The notes under the pieces were generated by a model that made no database searches, was not told the DNA's origin, and saw only the letters and a program-made list of their open reading frames with translations. Position numbers and translations under genes: made by a program. A stretch of DNA of 35,819 bases from positions 1 to 35,819 of the forward strand of contig CAMJYM010000016.1 of the NCBI GenBank assembly GCA_946220865.1. The letters run 5' to 3'. This document shows, in pieces, positions 24,619-33,171 of the stretch (its first letter is position 1; each line of letters begins with the position of its first letter). This DNA is from an uncultured Clostridia bacterium (GTDB lineage: Bacteria; Bacillota; Clostridia; Saccharofermentanales; DTU023).

Positions 24619-26079
24619 ATGAGCGAAAATAACTGGTTGACAAGAAGTAATATCTCTATGCTGACGGATTTTTACGAATTGACCATGGCCAATGGTTATC
24701 TCAGCAGGGGACTTAAGGAGACGAGAGCCAACTTTGACCTCTTTTTCCGTGACATTCCGGATGGCGGCGGCTACGCCATCATGGCCGGCGTTGAGCAATT
24801 GATTCATTATTTGAAGGACCTTAGTTTCAGCGAAGAAGATCTGGATTACCTTCGCAGCCTGAATACTTTCAGCGAAGCATTCCTTGACTATCTCCGGCAT
24901 TTTAAATTTTCCTGCGATGTCTGGGCGGTCAGGGAAGGTCGCCCCATATTCCCGGGAGAACCGATCGTACGCGTACGGGGTCCTCTCATGCAGGCACAGC
25001 TGATTGAAACCATGCTGCTGGTGACCATCAACCACCAGAGCCTCATTGCAACAAAATCAGCCCGCATTGTGCGCGCAGCTGAGGGCCGTCCGATTATGGA
25101 ATTTGGCGCCCGCAGAGCACAGGGCTATGACGCCTCGGTTTTAGGCGCGCGGGCGGCCTACATCGCCGGTGTCGCAGGAACCTCCTGCACGATGGCAAGC
25201 CGTCAGTTTGGCATTCCTGCCATGGGGACGATGGCTCACAGCTGGGTGCAGTCCTTTAGCTCGGAATATGAGGCTTTCAAAGCCTATGCCGAGTCCTACC
25301 CCAAAAATTGTCAGCTGCTCGTCGATACCTACAACACCCTGCACTCCGGAGTGCCGAATGCCATCAAATGCGCAAGAGAAGTCCTGGAACCCATGGGTCA
25401 GCGTCTTGTGGGGGTCCGTATCGACTCCGGAGACTTAACCTATCTCTCCAGAAAAACACGTGAGATGCTGGATCAGGCGGGTTTAAAAGACTGCAGGATT
25501 ACGGTCAGCAACTCTATTGACGAATATCTTCTGCGTGAACTTCTGCATCAGGGCGCTTGTATTGACAGTTTTGGCGTAGGTGAACGGCTGATCACCAGTA
25601 GCTCTGAACCGGTTTTCGGCGGGGTTTATAAACTCTCTGCGATTGAGCAGGAGGGTCGGTTTGTGCCGCGCATGAAAATTTCGGATAATCCGGGTAAAAT
25701 TACCAATCCCGGCGAGAAGGATCTGTGGCGTCTCTATAACCGCGACAGCGGCCGGGCTGAGGCTGACCTCATCACGCTCGATGGTGAAACGATAGATGAG
25801 CAGAAAGACCTGGAGATCTTCGATCCACTGCATACATGGAAACGTAAAACGCTCAAAAATTTCCGGGCCGAACGGCTGCTTGAGCCTCTCTTCAAGCAGG
25901 GCAGGCTCGTCTATCAAAATCCATCCCTCGAAGAAATCCGTGCGTTCTGTAAGACTGAGCTCGGCACCATCTGGGAAGAAACGAAGCGCCTTGAAAATCC
26001 GCAGACTTATTACGTCGACCTTTCTCAGAAACTCTGGGACCTTAAACAGAGTATTCTTGAGAAATTTTCCAGACTCTGA
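24619..26079 (+). CDS. pncB: Nicotinate phosphoribosyltransferase
   Basis: Makes nicotinate mononucleotide from nicotinate and PRPP with ATP hydrolysis, the entry step of NAD salvage. The 486-residue product has the family start (MLTDFYELTMANGYL), FGARRAQGYDASVLGARAAY, the phospho-histidine segment GTMAHSWVQSF (His207), RIDSGDL and the FGVGERLITS phosphate-binding loop. I prefer the ATG at 24619; the TTG two codons earlier is possible. It has its own promoter and is followed by a terminator, so it is likely monocistronic. No regulator is visible in the window. Confidence 0.95.
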   Translation: MSENNWLTRSNISMLTDFYELTMANGYLSRGLKETRANFDLFFRDIPDGGGYAIMAGVEQLIHYLKDLSFSEEDLDYLRSLNTFSEAFLDYLRHFKFSCDVWAVREGRPIFPGEPIVRVRGPLMQAQLIETMLLVTINHQSLIATKSARIVRAAEGRPIMEFGARRAQGYDASVLGARAAYIAGVAGTSCTMASRQFGIPAMGTMAHSWVQSFSSEYEAFKAYAESYPKNCQLLVDTYNTLHSGVPNAIKCAREVLEPMGQRLVGVRIDSGDLTYLSRKTREMLDQAGLKDCRITVSNSIDEYLLRELLHQGACIDSFGVGERLITSSSEPVFGGVYKLSAIEQEGRFVPRMKISDNPGKITNPGEKDLWRLYNRDSGRAEADLITLDGETIDEQKDLEIFDPLHTWKRKTLKNFRAERLLEPLFKQGRLVYQNPSLEEIRAFCKTELGTIWEETKRLENPQTYYVDLSQKLWDLKQSILEKFSRL

Positions 26080-26205
26080 GAGCTTCGCTTCATTGTCTGA
26101 GGCAGTCGAAACTTTGTCGCAGCTTGCCATAGTTGGTTTCAGCCCCGCCGCAGTCTGCGCAGGCCGATGATCACCTGTGATCTTTGATGAAGTTCTGTGA
26201 CGTGA

Positions 26206-26238
26206 AAAAAGGCGCCGGCGAAAAGTCGGTGCCTTTTC
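26206..26238 (+). terminator. Rho-independent terminator after pncB
   Basis: A stem of about 13 bp (AAAAGGCGCCGGC with GTCGGTGCCTTTT, including one G-T pair) around a GAAAA loop, ending in a T-run. It lies about 130 nt after the pncB stop; the sequence between holds no recognisable gene. Confidence 0.85.
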
Positions 26239-26241
26239 ATC

Positions 26242-26270
26242 TTGAAAAGAAAAGCTCATCATATTATCTT
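26242..26270 (+). promoter_or_regulatory. Putative promoter of the ridA-cyuA-ansA operon
   Basis: TTGAAA (26242-26247), a 17-nt spacer and TATCTT (26265-26270), directly after the pncB terminator and about 57 nt before ridA. Confidence 0.55.
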
Positions 26271-26327
26271 GATGTTAAGAATATTTTTGTGGCAATACAC
26301 AGAAGCTTTGCCCAGGGAGGAAAAATC

Positions 26328-26702
26328 ATGAAAAAACTTGCCGTCAATAGTGAAAAAGCCCCAGCCGCTATCGGACCTTACAGCCATGCCAACATCGCAG
26401 GGGATTTGGTCTTTGTTTCCGGTCAGCTGCCTGTGAAGGCTGGAAAACTGATCACCGACGATATTGGCGAAGCGACCAGAGCCTGTATGGAGAATATTCG
26501 CCTGATTCTGGAAGCTGCCGGTTCTTCTCTGGATAAATGCCTGAAATGCACAATCTATCTCTGCAATCTGGGAGATTTTGGCAAGGTCAACGAAGTCTAC
26601 GGAAGCTACTTTTCGTCAGATTATCCTGCCCGTGTCTGTGTTGAAGTTTCGGCTCTGCCCAAAGGAGCTGCTGTGGAAATTGCTGCCATCGCCTGCAAAT
26701 AA
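26328..26702 (+). CDS. ridA: RidA family reactive enamine/imine deaminase
   Basis: Hydrolyses 2-aminoacrylate and similar enamines/imines to the keto acid and ammonia, protecting PLP enzymes. The 124-residue product matches the family in length and residues: Tyr18 (IGPYSHA), Ser31 (VSGQLP), Arg102 and Glu117 correspond to the active-site positions of deaminating RidA. I use the ATG at 26328, 9 nt after GGGAGG, although the frame is open to 26184. It leads an operon with a cysteine desulfidase 11 nt downstream, a likely source of 2-aminoacrylate. Confidence 0.95.
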   Translation: MKKLAVNSEKAPAAIGPYSHANIAGDLVFVSGQLPVKAGKLITDDIGEATRACMENIRLILEAAGSSLDKCLKCTIYLCNLGDFGKVNEVYGSYFSSDYPARVCVEVSALPKGAAVEIAAIACK

Positions 26703-26713
26703 GGAAAATATTT

Positions 26714-28024
26714 ATGGATAAAGAAGTCTGTCAACGCCTTACTGCACTCCTGGTACATGAACTGATCCCTGCACTGGGCTGTACCGAACCCATCGCTATT
26801 GCCTACTGCACAAGCTGTGCGGCAAGTCTTCTGGAACAGGTTCCGGAAAAAATCATCCTTGAGGCCTCTTCGAACATTATTAAAAATGTGAAAAGTGTCA
26901 TCGTGCCCAATAGTCATGGCATGAAAGGCATTGAAGCGGCCGCCATCCTGGGAGCGCTTGCCCGTGCACCGGAGCGTAAACTGGAAGTTCTGGAAGGTCT
27001 GGAGGATGAACAAATCGTTCAGGCAGACCGTCTCCTTTCAGAGGGGATCTGTGAAGTTCGACGTCTGGAGTCGCCCCACCCTCTGCACATTATCGCCAGA
27101 TGTCAGGCCGGTGAACATGAAGCTCTGGCAGAAATCTGTGACCAGCATACCCACCTCGTGCGCCTTGCCTTAGATGGTGAAAACAAGATGGAAGATCATG
27201 TTGACAGCTCCACTGCAGAGCAGAGCTTTGACTTCTCTGATCTCCAGCTTAAGGATCTTATTGACTATGCCGAAGAGGGAGATTTTGGTGAAGCTGAGGA
27301 CTCCCTGCAGCGTCAGCTAAAACTCAATTCGGCCATTGCCGAAGAGGGACTCAGCAATAAGTGGGGAGCCAATATTGGTCAGCTGCACAAAACACAGATA
27401 AGCGGTGAAGAAAAAGCTTACACCGCCCGCAAGATGGCGATAGCCATGGCCTCTGCCGGTTCGGATGCCCGCATGAGCGGCTGTGACCTGCCGGTGGTCA
27501 TCAATTCCGGCAGCGGCAATCAGGGCATGACCGTCAGTATGCCGCCCTATGCTTATGCCAGGGTTTACGACATTCCGCGCGAACGCCTGATGAAGGCCCT
27601 TGCTCTGGCGAATCTCATCGCGCTTTACCAGAAAAATTTTATCGGCCGTCTCTCGGCTTTCTGTGGAGCCGTCAGTGCCGCCGTGGGTTCGGTCTGCGGC
27701 ATCGCCTGGATGCTTGGCGGAGATGAAGACCTGCTGCAACGCATTATCAATAATACGCTTGGCACGATATCGGGCATGGTCTGTGATGGCGCCAAGGCTT
27801 CCTGCGCGGCTAAAATAGCGGCGGCGCTTAATGTAGCTTTTGATGCCTACGAGCTGGCCGAACGTGGAATATCTTTTGCCAATGGTGACGGCATCGTCAA
27901 AGCCAGTGCGGACGAAACCATTCGGGCGGTGGGACGTATGGCCCGCCTGGGTATGAGAGCGACCGATGCCGAAATCATCGACATCATGCTTTCTAAAACC
28001 GCGGAGAAGGGAAGCGCCAGGTGA
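26714..28024 (+). CDS. cyuA: L-cysteine desulfidase (CyuA/UPF0597 family)
   Basis: Predicted iron-sulfur enzyme splitting L-cysteine into sulfide, ammonia and pyruvate in the cytoplasm; related to the catalytic part of bacterial serine dehydratases. The 436-residue product has the family landmarks LGCTEPIAIAY with Cys23 (proposed catalytic base), ASSNIIKNVKSV, NSGSGNQGMT, and the cluster-binding cysteines Cys328 (SVCGIAW), Cys357 and Cys364 (VCDGAKASC). The 7-residue spacing of the last two matches the archaeal CdsB enzyme. L-serine is an alternative substrate. The stop overlaps the GTG of the asparaginase gene. Confidence 0.9.
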   Translation: MDKEVCQRLTALLVHELIPALGCTEPIAIAYCTSCAASLLEQVPEKIILEASSNIIKNVKSVIVPNSHGMKGIEAAAILGALARAPERKLEVLEGLEDEQIVQADRLLSEGICEVRRLESPHPLHIIARCQAGEHEALAEICDQHTHLVRLALDGENKMEDHVDSSTAEQSFDFSDLQLKDLIDYAEEGDFGEAEDSLQRQLKLNSAIAEEGLSNKWGANIGQLHKTQISGEEKAYTARKMAIAMASAGSDARMSGCDLPVVINSGSGNQGMTVSMPPYAYARVYDIPRERLMKALALANLIALYQKNFIGRLSAFCGAVSAAVGSVCGIAWMLGGDEDLLQRIINNTLGTISGMVCDGAKASCAAKIAAALNVAFDAYELAERGISFANGDGIVKASADETIRAVGRMARLGMRATDAEIIDIMLSKTAEKGSAR

Positions 28025-29037
28025 AGCGGATTTGTCTTATTGCCACGGGCGGGACGATTGCCTGTGTACAAACCGAGCAGGGTTTTGTTCCCGGCCTCAG
28101 TGGCCGGGATCTTCTTGCCCGTGTGCCCGACCTTGGCGATGTGGCGGCGATTGATGTTCAACAGATCATGAATATCGACAGCTCTGAGATGCAGGTTTCC
28201 GACTGGCGCTCGATAGCGCGGGCAGTATACGGTGCTGCAGAAACTTACGATGGGGTGGTGATTACGCATGGTACAGACACCATGTGCTATACGGCGGCCG
28301 CCCTGTCTTTTATGCTTTCGGATCTCCGTATCCCGGTGGTCCTGACCGGAGCGCAGCGTCCGCTGCTGCTTGAAGACAGCGATGCGGTCAATAATTTGCG
28401 TGACGCCTGTGCAGTGGCGGTCTATGGGGAACCTGGGGTTTCCATCGTTTTCAATCATAAAATTATTCATGGCAGCCGTGCATTTAAGATGTATTCAAAA
28501 AATGACGATGCCTATGTCAGCCGCAATTACCCCTATCTTGGGAAAATAGAAAGCGGCCGGGTGATCTGGCAGCATCATGCCAGAATCCAATCAGGTCAGC
28601 CCCGCCTCTTTGTCAGCCTTAATGAAAATGTTGCCCTCCTGAAACTCACGCCTGCCAGTAATCCCTCGGCTCTGGACTATGTCGCAAAATTTGGTTTCAG
28701 TGGAGTAGTCATTGAGGGCTTTGGGACAGGAGGAATAGCCAATCTGAACCGCGGTATGGCTCAGGGCATTCGCCGACTTACCGAGGAACTCCGCATGCCC
28801 GTGCTGATGATCTCTCAATGTCCTTATGACGGGGTCAATCTTGCTGTTTATGGTATCGGTGAACAGGCGGCAAAAGCCGGCGTCATTCCCGGAAACGATA
28901 TGACTACAGAGACAGCGGTGGTCAAGCTCATGTGGGCGCTTGGCAAGACCCAAAATATGTCGGAGATAGCGGAGCTGCTGGAGAGCAATATTTGCGACGA
29001 GATCACGGGCGAACGGAAAATTCAGCCTGCGGACTGA
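28021..29037 (+). CDS. ansA: L-asparaginase, type I (cytoplasmic)
   Basis: Hydrolyses asparagine to aspartate and ammonia. The 338-residue product has both asparaginase threonine motifs: LIATGGTIAC with Thr12 and THGTDTMCYTA with Thr85-Asp86. There is no signal peptide and the length fits the cytoplasmic, type I enzyme. It starts with GTG in a 4-nt overlap with cyuA, so translation is coupled. A family member acting as glutamyl-tRNA amidotransferase subunit D is less likely, as gatE is not adjacent. Confidence 0.93.
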   Translation: MKRICLIATGGTIACVQTEQGFVPGLSGRDLLARVPDLGDVAAIDVQQIMNIDSSEMQVSDWRSIARAVYGAAETYDGVVITHGTDTMCYTAAALSFMLSDLRIPVVLTGAQRPLLLEDSDAVNNLRDACAVAVYGEPGVSIVFNHKIIHGSRAFKMYSKNDDAYVSRNYPYLGKIESGRVIWQHHARIQSGQPRLFVSLNENVALLKLTPASNPSALDYVAKFGFSGVVIEGFGTGGIANLNRGMAQGIRRLTEELRMPVLMISQCPYDGVNLAVYGIGEQAAKAGVIPGNDMTTETAVVKLMWALGKTQNMSEIAELLESNICDEITGERKIQPAD

Positions 29038-29085
29038 CGTAAGCTTGAAGAATAGACGTTTTATCGTGTATGCTTTCCTGAAAGA

Positions 29086-29112
29086 GGGCTCTGCCTGGCA
29101 GCGCCCGTTTTT
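29086..29112 (+). terminator. Terminator or attenuator between ansA and pheS
   Basis: GGGC/GCCC and CTGC/GCAG form a two-part stem with one internal mismatch and a CTG loop, followed by GTTTTT. It may end the ridA-ansA transcript. A weak promoter-like pair, TTGAAG (29045) and TATGCT (29069), lies just upstream, so it could also act as a pheS attenuator. Confidence 0.6.
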
Positions 29113-29159
29113 ATGTGCCGTCATTCTCAAAACGCCCTGCAGGGCTGAGGAGGAGCAAG

Positions 29160-30197
29160 ATGAGAGAAGATTATGAAGCTTTGCGCGCAAACATAAAAGC
29201 CCAGATTTCAGCGGCGACGAAGCTGGAACAGCTGGAGGAAATTCGCCAGAATGCGCTTGGCCGTAAGGGGGAACTGACCAACTTACTGAAAGGCCTGGGC
29301 CAGCTTCTCAAGGAAGAGCGCAAGGCGATGGGCCAGCTTGCCAACGAAATCAAAGAAGAACTTAATGCAGATCTGGAAGCTAAAAAGACAGAGTTGCTGG
29401 CTAAAGAACCAATCTTAAAGTTTAAGCCTGATCTTAGCCTTCCCGGTAAGCCTGTTCCGTCCGGAGGGCTGCATCCGGTTACCCAGATGTGCTATGACCT
29501 CAATGATGCCTTTCGCTCGCTGAATTTTGAAATTGCCGGTGAAGATGAGATTTCCTCCGAGCAATATGTCTTTGATAATCTCAACTTTCCCGCCAACCAT
29601 CCTGCCCGGGAAAGTATGGATACTTACTGGCTTGAAGGGGAGGCTACAGACTCCGCTCTGGACCACCTCTGCCTGCGTCCCCATCTCACCGGCGCAAGTG
29701 TGCGCTATCTTCAGGAGCACGGGGCTCCCGCCCGTTTCGTTTATCCCGGACGTGTGTACCGCAATGAGAGTACGGACGCCCGTCACGAGCGCGCCTTTTA
29801 TCAATATGAAGCTCTGATTGTCGATCGTGAATTTCCCTTTGCTGCGGGTAAGCTGCTCATTGATACCATTCTGGAAAAAGTCTTTGGCCGCAAAGTGAAA
29901 ACACGGATGCGCGCCGGCTTTTTCCCCTTTGTAGAGCCTGGATTTGAAATCGATATGCAGTGTCAGGTCTGTGGTGGCAAGGGCTGCCGTGTCTGCAATC
30001 AGAAGGGCTGGCTCGAAGTGATGCCGGGCGGAACACCTCATCCCAATGTCCTGAGAGCGGCCGGCCTTGATCCCGAAGAATGGACCGGTTTTTACATCAA
30101 TATCGGGCTTGACCGCATGGTCATGATGCGCTATGGCATTAACGATGTGCGTCTCTTTCACAGCGCCGACCTGCGTTTTCTCCAACAATTTAAGTAG
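29160..30197 (+). CDS. pheS: Phenylalanine--tRNA ligase alpha subunit
   Basis: Catalytic subunit of the (alpha-beta)2 synthetase that charges tRNA-Phe. The 345-residue product has the N-terminal coiled coil (about 1-85), then the class II core with the motif 2 region VYRNESTDARHERAFYQYEA and motif 3 GLDRMVMMRYGI near the C-terminus. The bacterial CxxC-rich segment (CQVCGGKGCRVC) is present. I use the ATG at 29160 behind GAGGAGG; the upstream in-frame ATG at 29115 has no such site. No T-box leader is present. Confidence 0.97.
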   Translation: MREDYEALRANIKAQISAATKLEQLEEIRQNALGRKGELTNLLKGLGQLLKEERKAMGQLANEIKEELNADLEAKKTELLAKEPILKFKPDLSLPGKPVPSGGLHPVTQMCYDLNDAFRSLNFEIAGEDEISSEQYVFDNLNFPANHPARESMDTYWLEGEATDSALDHLCLRPHLTGASVRYLQEHGAPARFVYPGRVYRNESTDARHERAFYQYEALIVDREFPFAAGKLLIDTILEKVFGRKVKTRMRAGFFPFVEPGFEIDMQCQVCGGKGCRVCNQKGWLEVMPGGTPHPNVLRAAGLDPEEWTGFYINIGLDRMVMMRYGINDVRLFHSADLRFLQQFK

Positions 30198-30214
30198 AGC
30201 GGGAGGGAAAAAAG

Positions 30215-32638
30215 ATGAAAGTATCTCTGAACTGGATTAAAGACTATGTTGACTTACCCGCTGACCTGAGCCCGGAACAGCTGAGTTCTGACCTGACCAT
30301 GCGTACGGTAGAGGTGGAGGACATAGAAAACCGTGCCGATAGCCTGAAAGGCGTACTCGTGGGTACGATTTCCTCCGTAGCGGCACATCCCGATGCCGAC
30401 CGTCTGCGTGTTGTACAGGTCGATGTCGGCAAGCCGGAAGAATTGCAGATTGTCTGCGGTGGCAGCAACCTGGAAGTCGGTCAGAAGGTTGTTGTGGCGG
30501 TTCCAGGTTCCTGGGTGCGCTGGCATGGCGAGGGAGAACCGGTCGAAATCAAAACGTCCAAACTGCGTGGCGTCCGCTCGGATGGCATGATCTGTGCAGC
30601 CAGCGAAGTTAATCTGGAAGGCCTTTTTCCTGCTGCAGACGAACATGAGATCATGGATCTGACCCATTTTCCCGGAGCCGAAAACGGTAAAGAAGTGGCG
30701 GATGTCCTCAAGCTCAACGATCTGATTCTGGAAATTGACAATAAGTCCATGACCAACCGGCCTGACCTCTGGGGACATTATGGCCTGGCGCGTGAACTGG
30801 CGGCGATCTACGATCTGCCTCTGCGTCCGCTGCCGCCTTTTGTCTGTCCGGCTGAGCTCCCTGAAACCCCTGTTTCCATAGAAGACCCGGAGGCTTGCGG
30901 CCGCTATCTTGCTACTGTCTGGGAAGGGGTCAAGGCCGTCCCCTCGCCTTATTGGATGCAGGTGCGTCTGGAACTGCTGGGACATCATCCACGCAATCTC
31001 CTGGTCGATCTGAGCAATTACGTCATGCTGGCGACGGGTGAACCGAATCATGCTTTTGACCTGGATTCTTTACATGGCGATATCCAGGTTCGCCGTGCCA
31101 AAGCAGGGGAGAAGCTGCTTCTGCTCGATGAAAGTGAGCTGGACTTAGATCCGCAGGATCTGCTTATTACCAGCGGGGATAAAGCTGTCGGACTTGCCGG
31201 CATTATGGGGGGGAAGGGCTATTCGATCCGGGAGAACACCCGGAATATGCTGATGGAAACGGCGATCTTTGATCCCCGGCTTATCCGCAAAATGTCTCAG
31301 CGTCATGAGCTCAGGACCGATGCCGAAGCACGTTTTGAGAAAGGGATCGACGATGCCCGGGCAGAGCAGGCTCAGGGTCTGATGCAAAGTCTGCTTCAGC
31401 AGCTCCAGCCGGAAGCCCGATTGGTGGCCTGCACGGACTGCTATCCCAGGCGTCAGGAGCCAATAACGATTGAACTTAAACGCTCCTATCTTAAGCGTCG
31501 TCTGGGCAAAGATTTGAGTTTTGAGGAAATCCGCAGCTTGCTGGAAAAGCTGGGCTTCGCCGTCGAAGAAAAAGATGCTGAAAGTTTAAAGGTTGGCGTG
31601 CCTTCCTGGCGAGCCACCGGCGATGTCAGTGAAGCCGCTGACCTTATCGAAGAAATCGCCCGCATGGAGGGCTATGAGAACTTTAAGGTAGAAGGCTGTC
31701 AGGTTCAGCTTGAACATGCGATAAAAGCTCCGCAAAAGGATTTTGATCGCCGGGTGCGCGAGTACCTTGCTACGCGCTGTGCGCTGCAGGAAGTTTACAC
31801 TTATCCCTGGGTGGACGAAGCAGCTCTCAACGTTTGCGGCTATCCCGACAATGACACTCTCGCTCTGGCCGCGCCCCCTTCGCCGGAACAGAAATACCTG
31901 CGTCCGTCCCTTTTACCGGGGCTCTTGCTTGCGGCAAAGGACAATGAACGCTATTTTGACAGCTTCGGTATTTTTGAGCTGAGTCAGGTTTTCCGCAAGC
32001 GAAAGGAGCGCTGTAAAAATGGCGAAGCGCTTCCCCAACAGGATCTTCACCTCGGTGTTCTGCTTTACAGCAGCGAGCCCTGGGAGGAATTCCGTCGTTT
32101 GAAAGGCATTATTGAAGCCCTGCCCCAGTACTGCATTTGCGAAGCATTGCATTTTTCGCAAAATGAAAAAGACATCTGGGCGGACCAGGAGCTCTGGCTC
32201 GATATCTGCAATGAAAAAGGGGAGAAGCTGGGACAGCTTGCAGCTCTCTCTTATCAGAACCGCTGCCGCCTTGGCTATAAGCGCGGTTACCCCGTGATGC
32301 TGGAGCTGAACATCAGCGCCATCACACCCCTTGCCTCGCGTCAGAACAGCTTTAAAGCGCTGCCGCAGTTTCCTCTTGTTGATATTGACCTCTCCCTGCT
32401 TTGCCGCGAAGACGTTCAGTGGTCTGACATCGTTGCTGAAATTGGCAAACGTGTTGAATCGCTCGAATTTATCAGCGAATACCGTGGAGCTCAGGTGGCT
32501 GAAGGCATGAAATCTCTGGCCTTCCGGGTGCGCATCGGCAAGGAAAACGCGACTCTGAGCGCTGAAGAGATCGAAGAAAAGCGACAGAGCCTGATTAACC
32601 GCCTCAGCCGTAAACTGGGCGCGGAAATACGCTCCTAA
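30215..32638 (+). CDS. pheT: Phenylalanine--tRNA ligase beta subunit
   Basis: Large subunit that binds tRNA-Phe and edits mischarged tyrosine. The 807-residue product is full length: MKVSLNWIKDYVDLP start, EMAP-like tRNA-binding domain (about 40-150, with HPDADRLRVVQVDVG), B3/B4 editing domain (about 215-385, with GEPNHAFD), B5 domain (about 410-480), a degenerate synthetase core and the FDX-ACB anticodon-binding domain (about 715-807, starting FPLVDIDLSLL). It lies 17 nt after pheS behind GGGAGG, forming the usual pheST operon. Confidence 0.97.
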   Translation: MKVSLNWIKDYVDLPADLSPEQLSSDLTMRTVEVEDIENRADSLKGVLVGTISSVAAHPDADRLRVVQVDVGKPEELQIVCGGSNLEVGQKVVVAVPGSWVRWHGEGEPVEIKTSKLRGVRSDGMICAASEVNLEGLFPAADEHEIMDLTHFPGAENGKEVADVLKLNDLILEIDNKSMTNRPDLWGHYGLARELAAIYDLPLRPLPPFVCPAELPETPVSIEDPEACGRYLATVWEGVKAVPSPYWMQVRLELLGHHPRNLLVDLSNYVMLATGEPNHAFDLDSLHGDIQVRRAKAGEKLLLLDESELDLDPQDLLITSGDKAVGLAGIMGGKGYSIRENTRNMLMETAIFDPRLIRKMSQRHELRTDAEARFEKGIDDARAEQAQGLMQSLLQQLQPEARLVACTDCYPRRQEPITIELKRSYLKRRLGKDLSFEEIRSLLEKLGFAVEEKDAESLKVGVPSWRATGDVSEAADLIEEIARMEGYENFKVEGCQVQLEHAIKAPQKDFDRRVREYLATRCALQEVYTYPWVDEAALNVCGYPDNDTLALAAPPSPEQKYLRPSLLPGLLLAAKDNERYFDSFGIFELSQVFRKRKERCKNGEALPQQDLHLGVLLYSSEPWEEFRRLKGIIEALPQYCICEALHFSQNEKDIWADQELWLDICNEKGEKLGQLAALSYQNRCRLGYKRGYPVMLELNISAITPLASRQNSFKALPQFPLVDIDLSLLCREDVQWSDIVAEIGKRVESLEFISEYRGAQVAEGMKSLAFRVRIGKENATLSAEEIEEKRQSLINRLSRKLGAEIRS

Positions 32639-32667
32639 GCTCCACCCGGGAAAATTTGCAAGTGGGC

Positions 32668-32695
32668 TTGACAAGAAGTTCAGAACAGGTATAAT
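32668..32695 (+). promoter_or_regulatory. Promoter of tRNA-Ala
   Basis: Perfect consensus boxes TTGACA (32668-32673) and TATAAT (32690-32695) with a 16-nt spacer, placed 14 nt before the mature tRNA 5' end. Confidence 0.85.
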
Positions 32696-32709
32696 TGCAA
32701 ATGTTTCAC

Positions 32710-32785
<76 letters not shown>

Positions 32786-32790
32786 ACAGA

Positions 32791-32827
32791 AAAGTCCTGC
32801 AACAATGACGTTACAGGACTTTTTATT
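32791..32827 (+). terminator. Rho-independent terminator of tRNA-Ala
   Basis: AAAGTCCTG and CAGGACTTT form a 9-bp stem with a 14-nt loop, followed by a T-rich tract, 5 nt after the tRNA CCA end. Confidence 0.85.
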
Positions 32828-32851
32828 TTATTCATTTTTCGTATAGTTAGA

Positions 32852-32878
32852 ATTTTGGTAGCATTTTTGGTAGCAATT
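32852..32878. repeat. Tandem copies of ATTTTTGGTAGCA-like sequence
   Basis: Two copies of TTTTGGTAGCA (offset 13 nt) lie between the tRNA terminator and the integrase stop codon. Paired short repeats beside a tRNA and an integrase gene can be integrase arm-type sites or part of an att site; here that role is inferred. Confidence 0.45.
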
Positions 32879-32882
32879 TTTT

Positions 32883-33023
32883 TCAAACGCTTTTAATTCT
32901 CATAAACTCTATGGCTTCTTCAAGCATTTTTGGCGTAACGTCGACGTAAAATTGCATCGTTGTGGAAACGTTCTTGTGCCCCATAATGGCTTGTAAAATT
33001 TTTCGCCCGTCCAGAAGTAGTGC
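32883..33023 (-). pseudogene. C-terminal remnant of a tyrosine-family integrase
   Basis: The minus strand encodes about 46 residues ending at a TGA (32883-32885). They read AIMGHKNVSTTMQFYVDVTP and then a short acidic helix, the C-terminal signature of phage-type tyrosine recombinases: the GH motif and the catalytic Tyr (in MQFYVDV) are both present. Upstream of about 33020 the frame no longer resembles an integrase (the Arg-His box is missing) and there is no start, so the gene is truncated. It is oriented towards tRNA-Ala, as integrases of tRNA-integrated elements often are. Confidence 0.8.
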
Positions 33024-33171
33024 CAGTTCTTCGACTTGATCACCTCATGAATGCGCTTGTGCCTGGATACATGAACACCTCCTTTCCACGCACAAAATGC
33101 AGCGGGTCGGTAGATCTACTGCTTTGTAAACTTGGTAGTATGTCTAAGCCCTTATCTTGATGAGCTCATGC

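Noticed and set aside
29041..29159. T-box riboswitch before pheS
   Set aside because: No T-box motif and too little space for a specifier stem.
33024..33171. Upstream continuation of the integrase gene
   Set aside because: None of the three minus-strand frames keeps integrase motifs such as the Arg-His box; the fragment was limited to the clear part.
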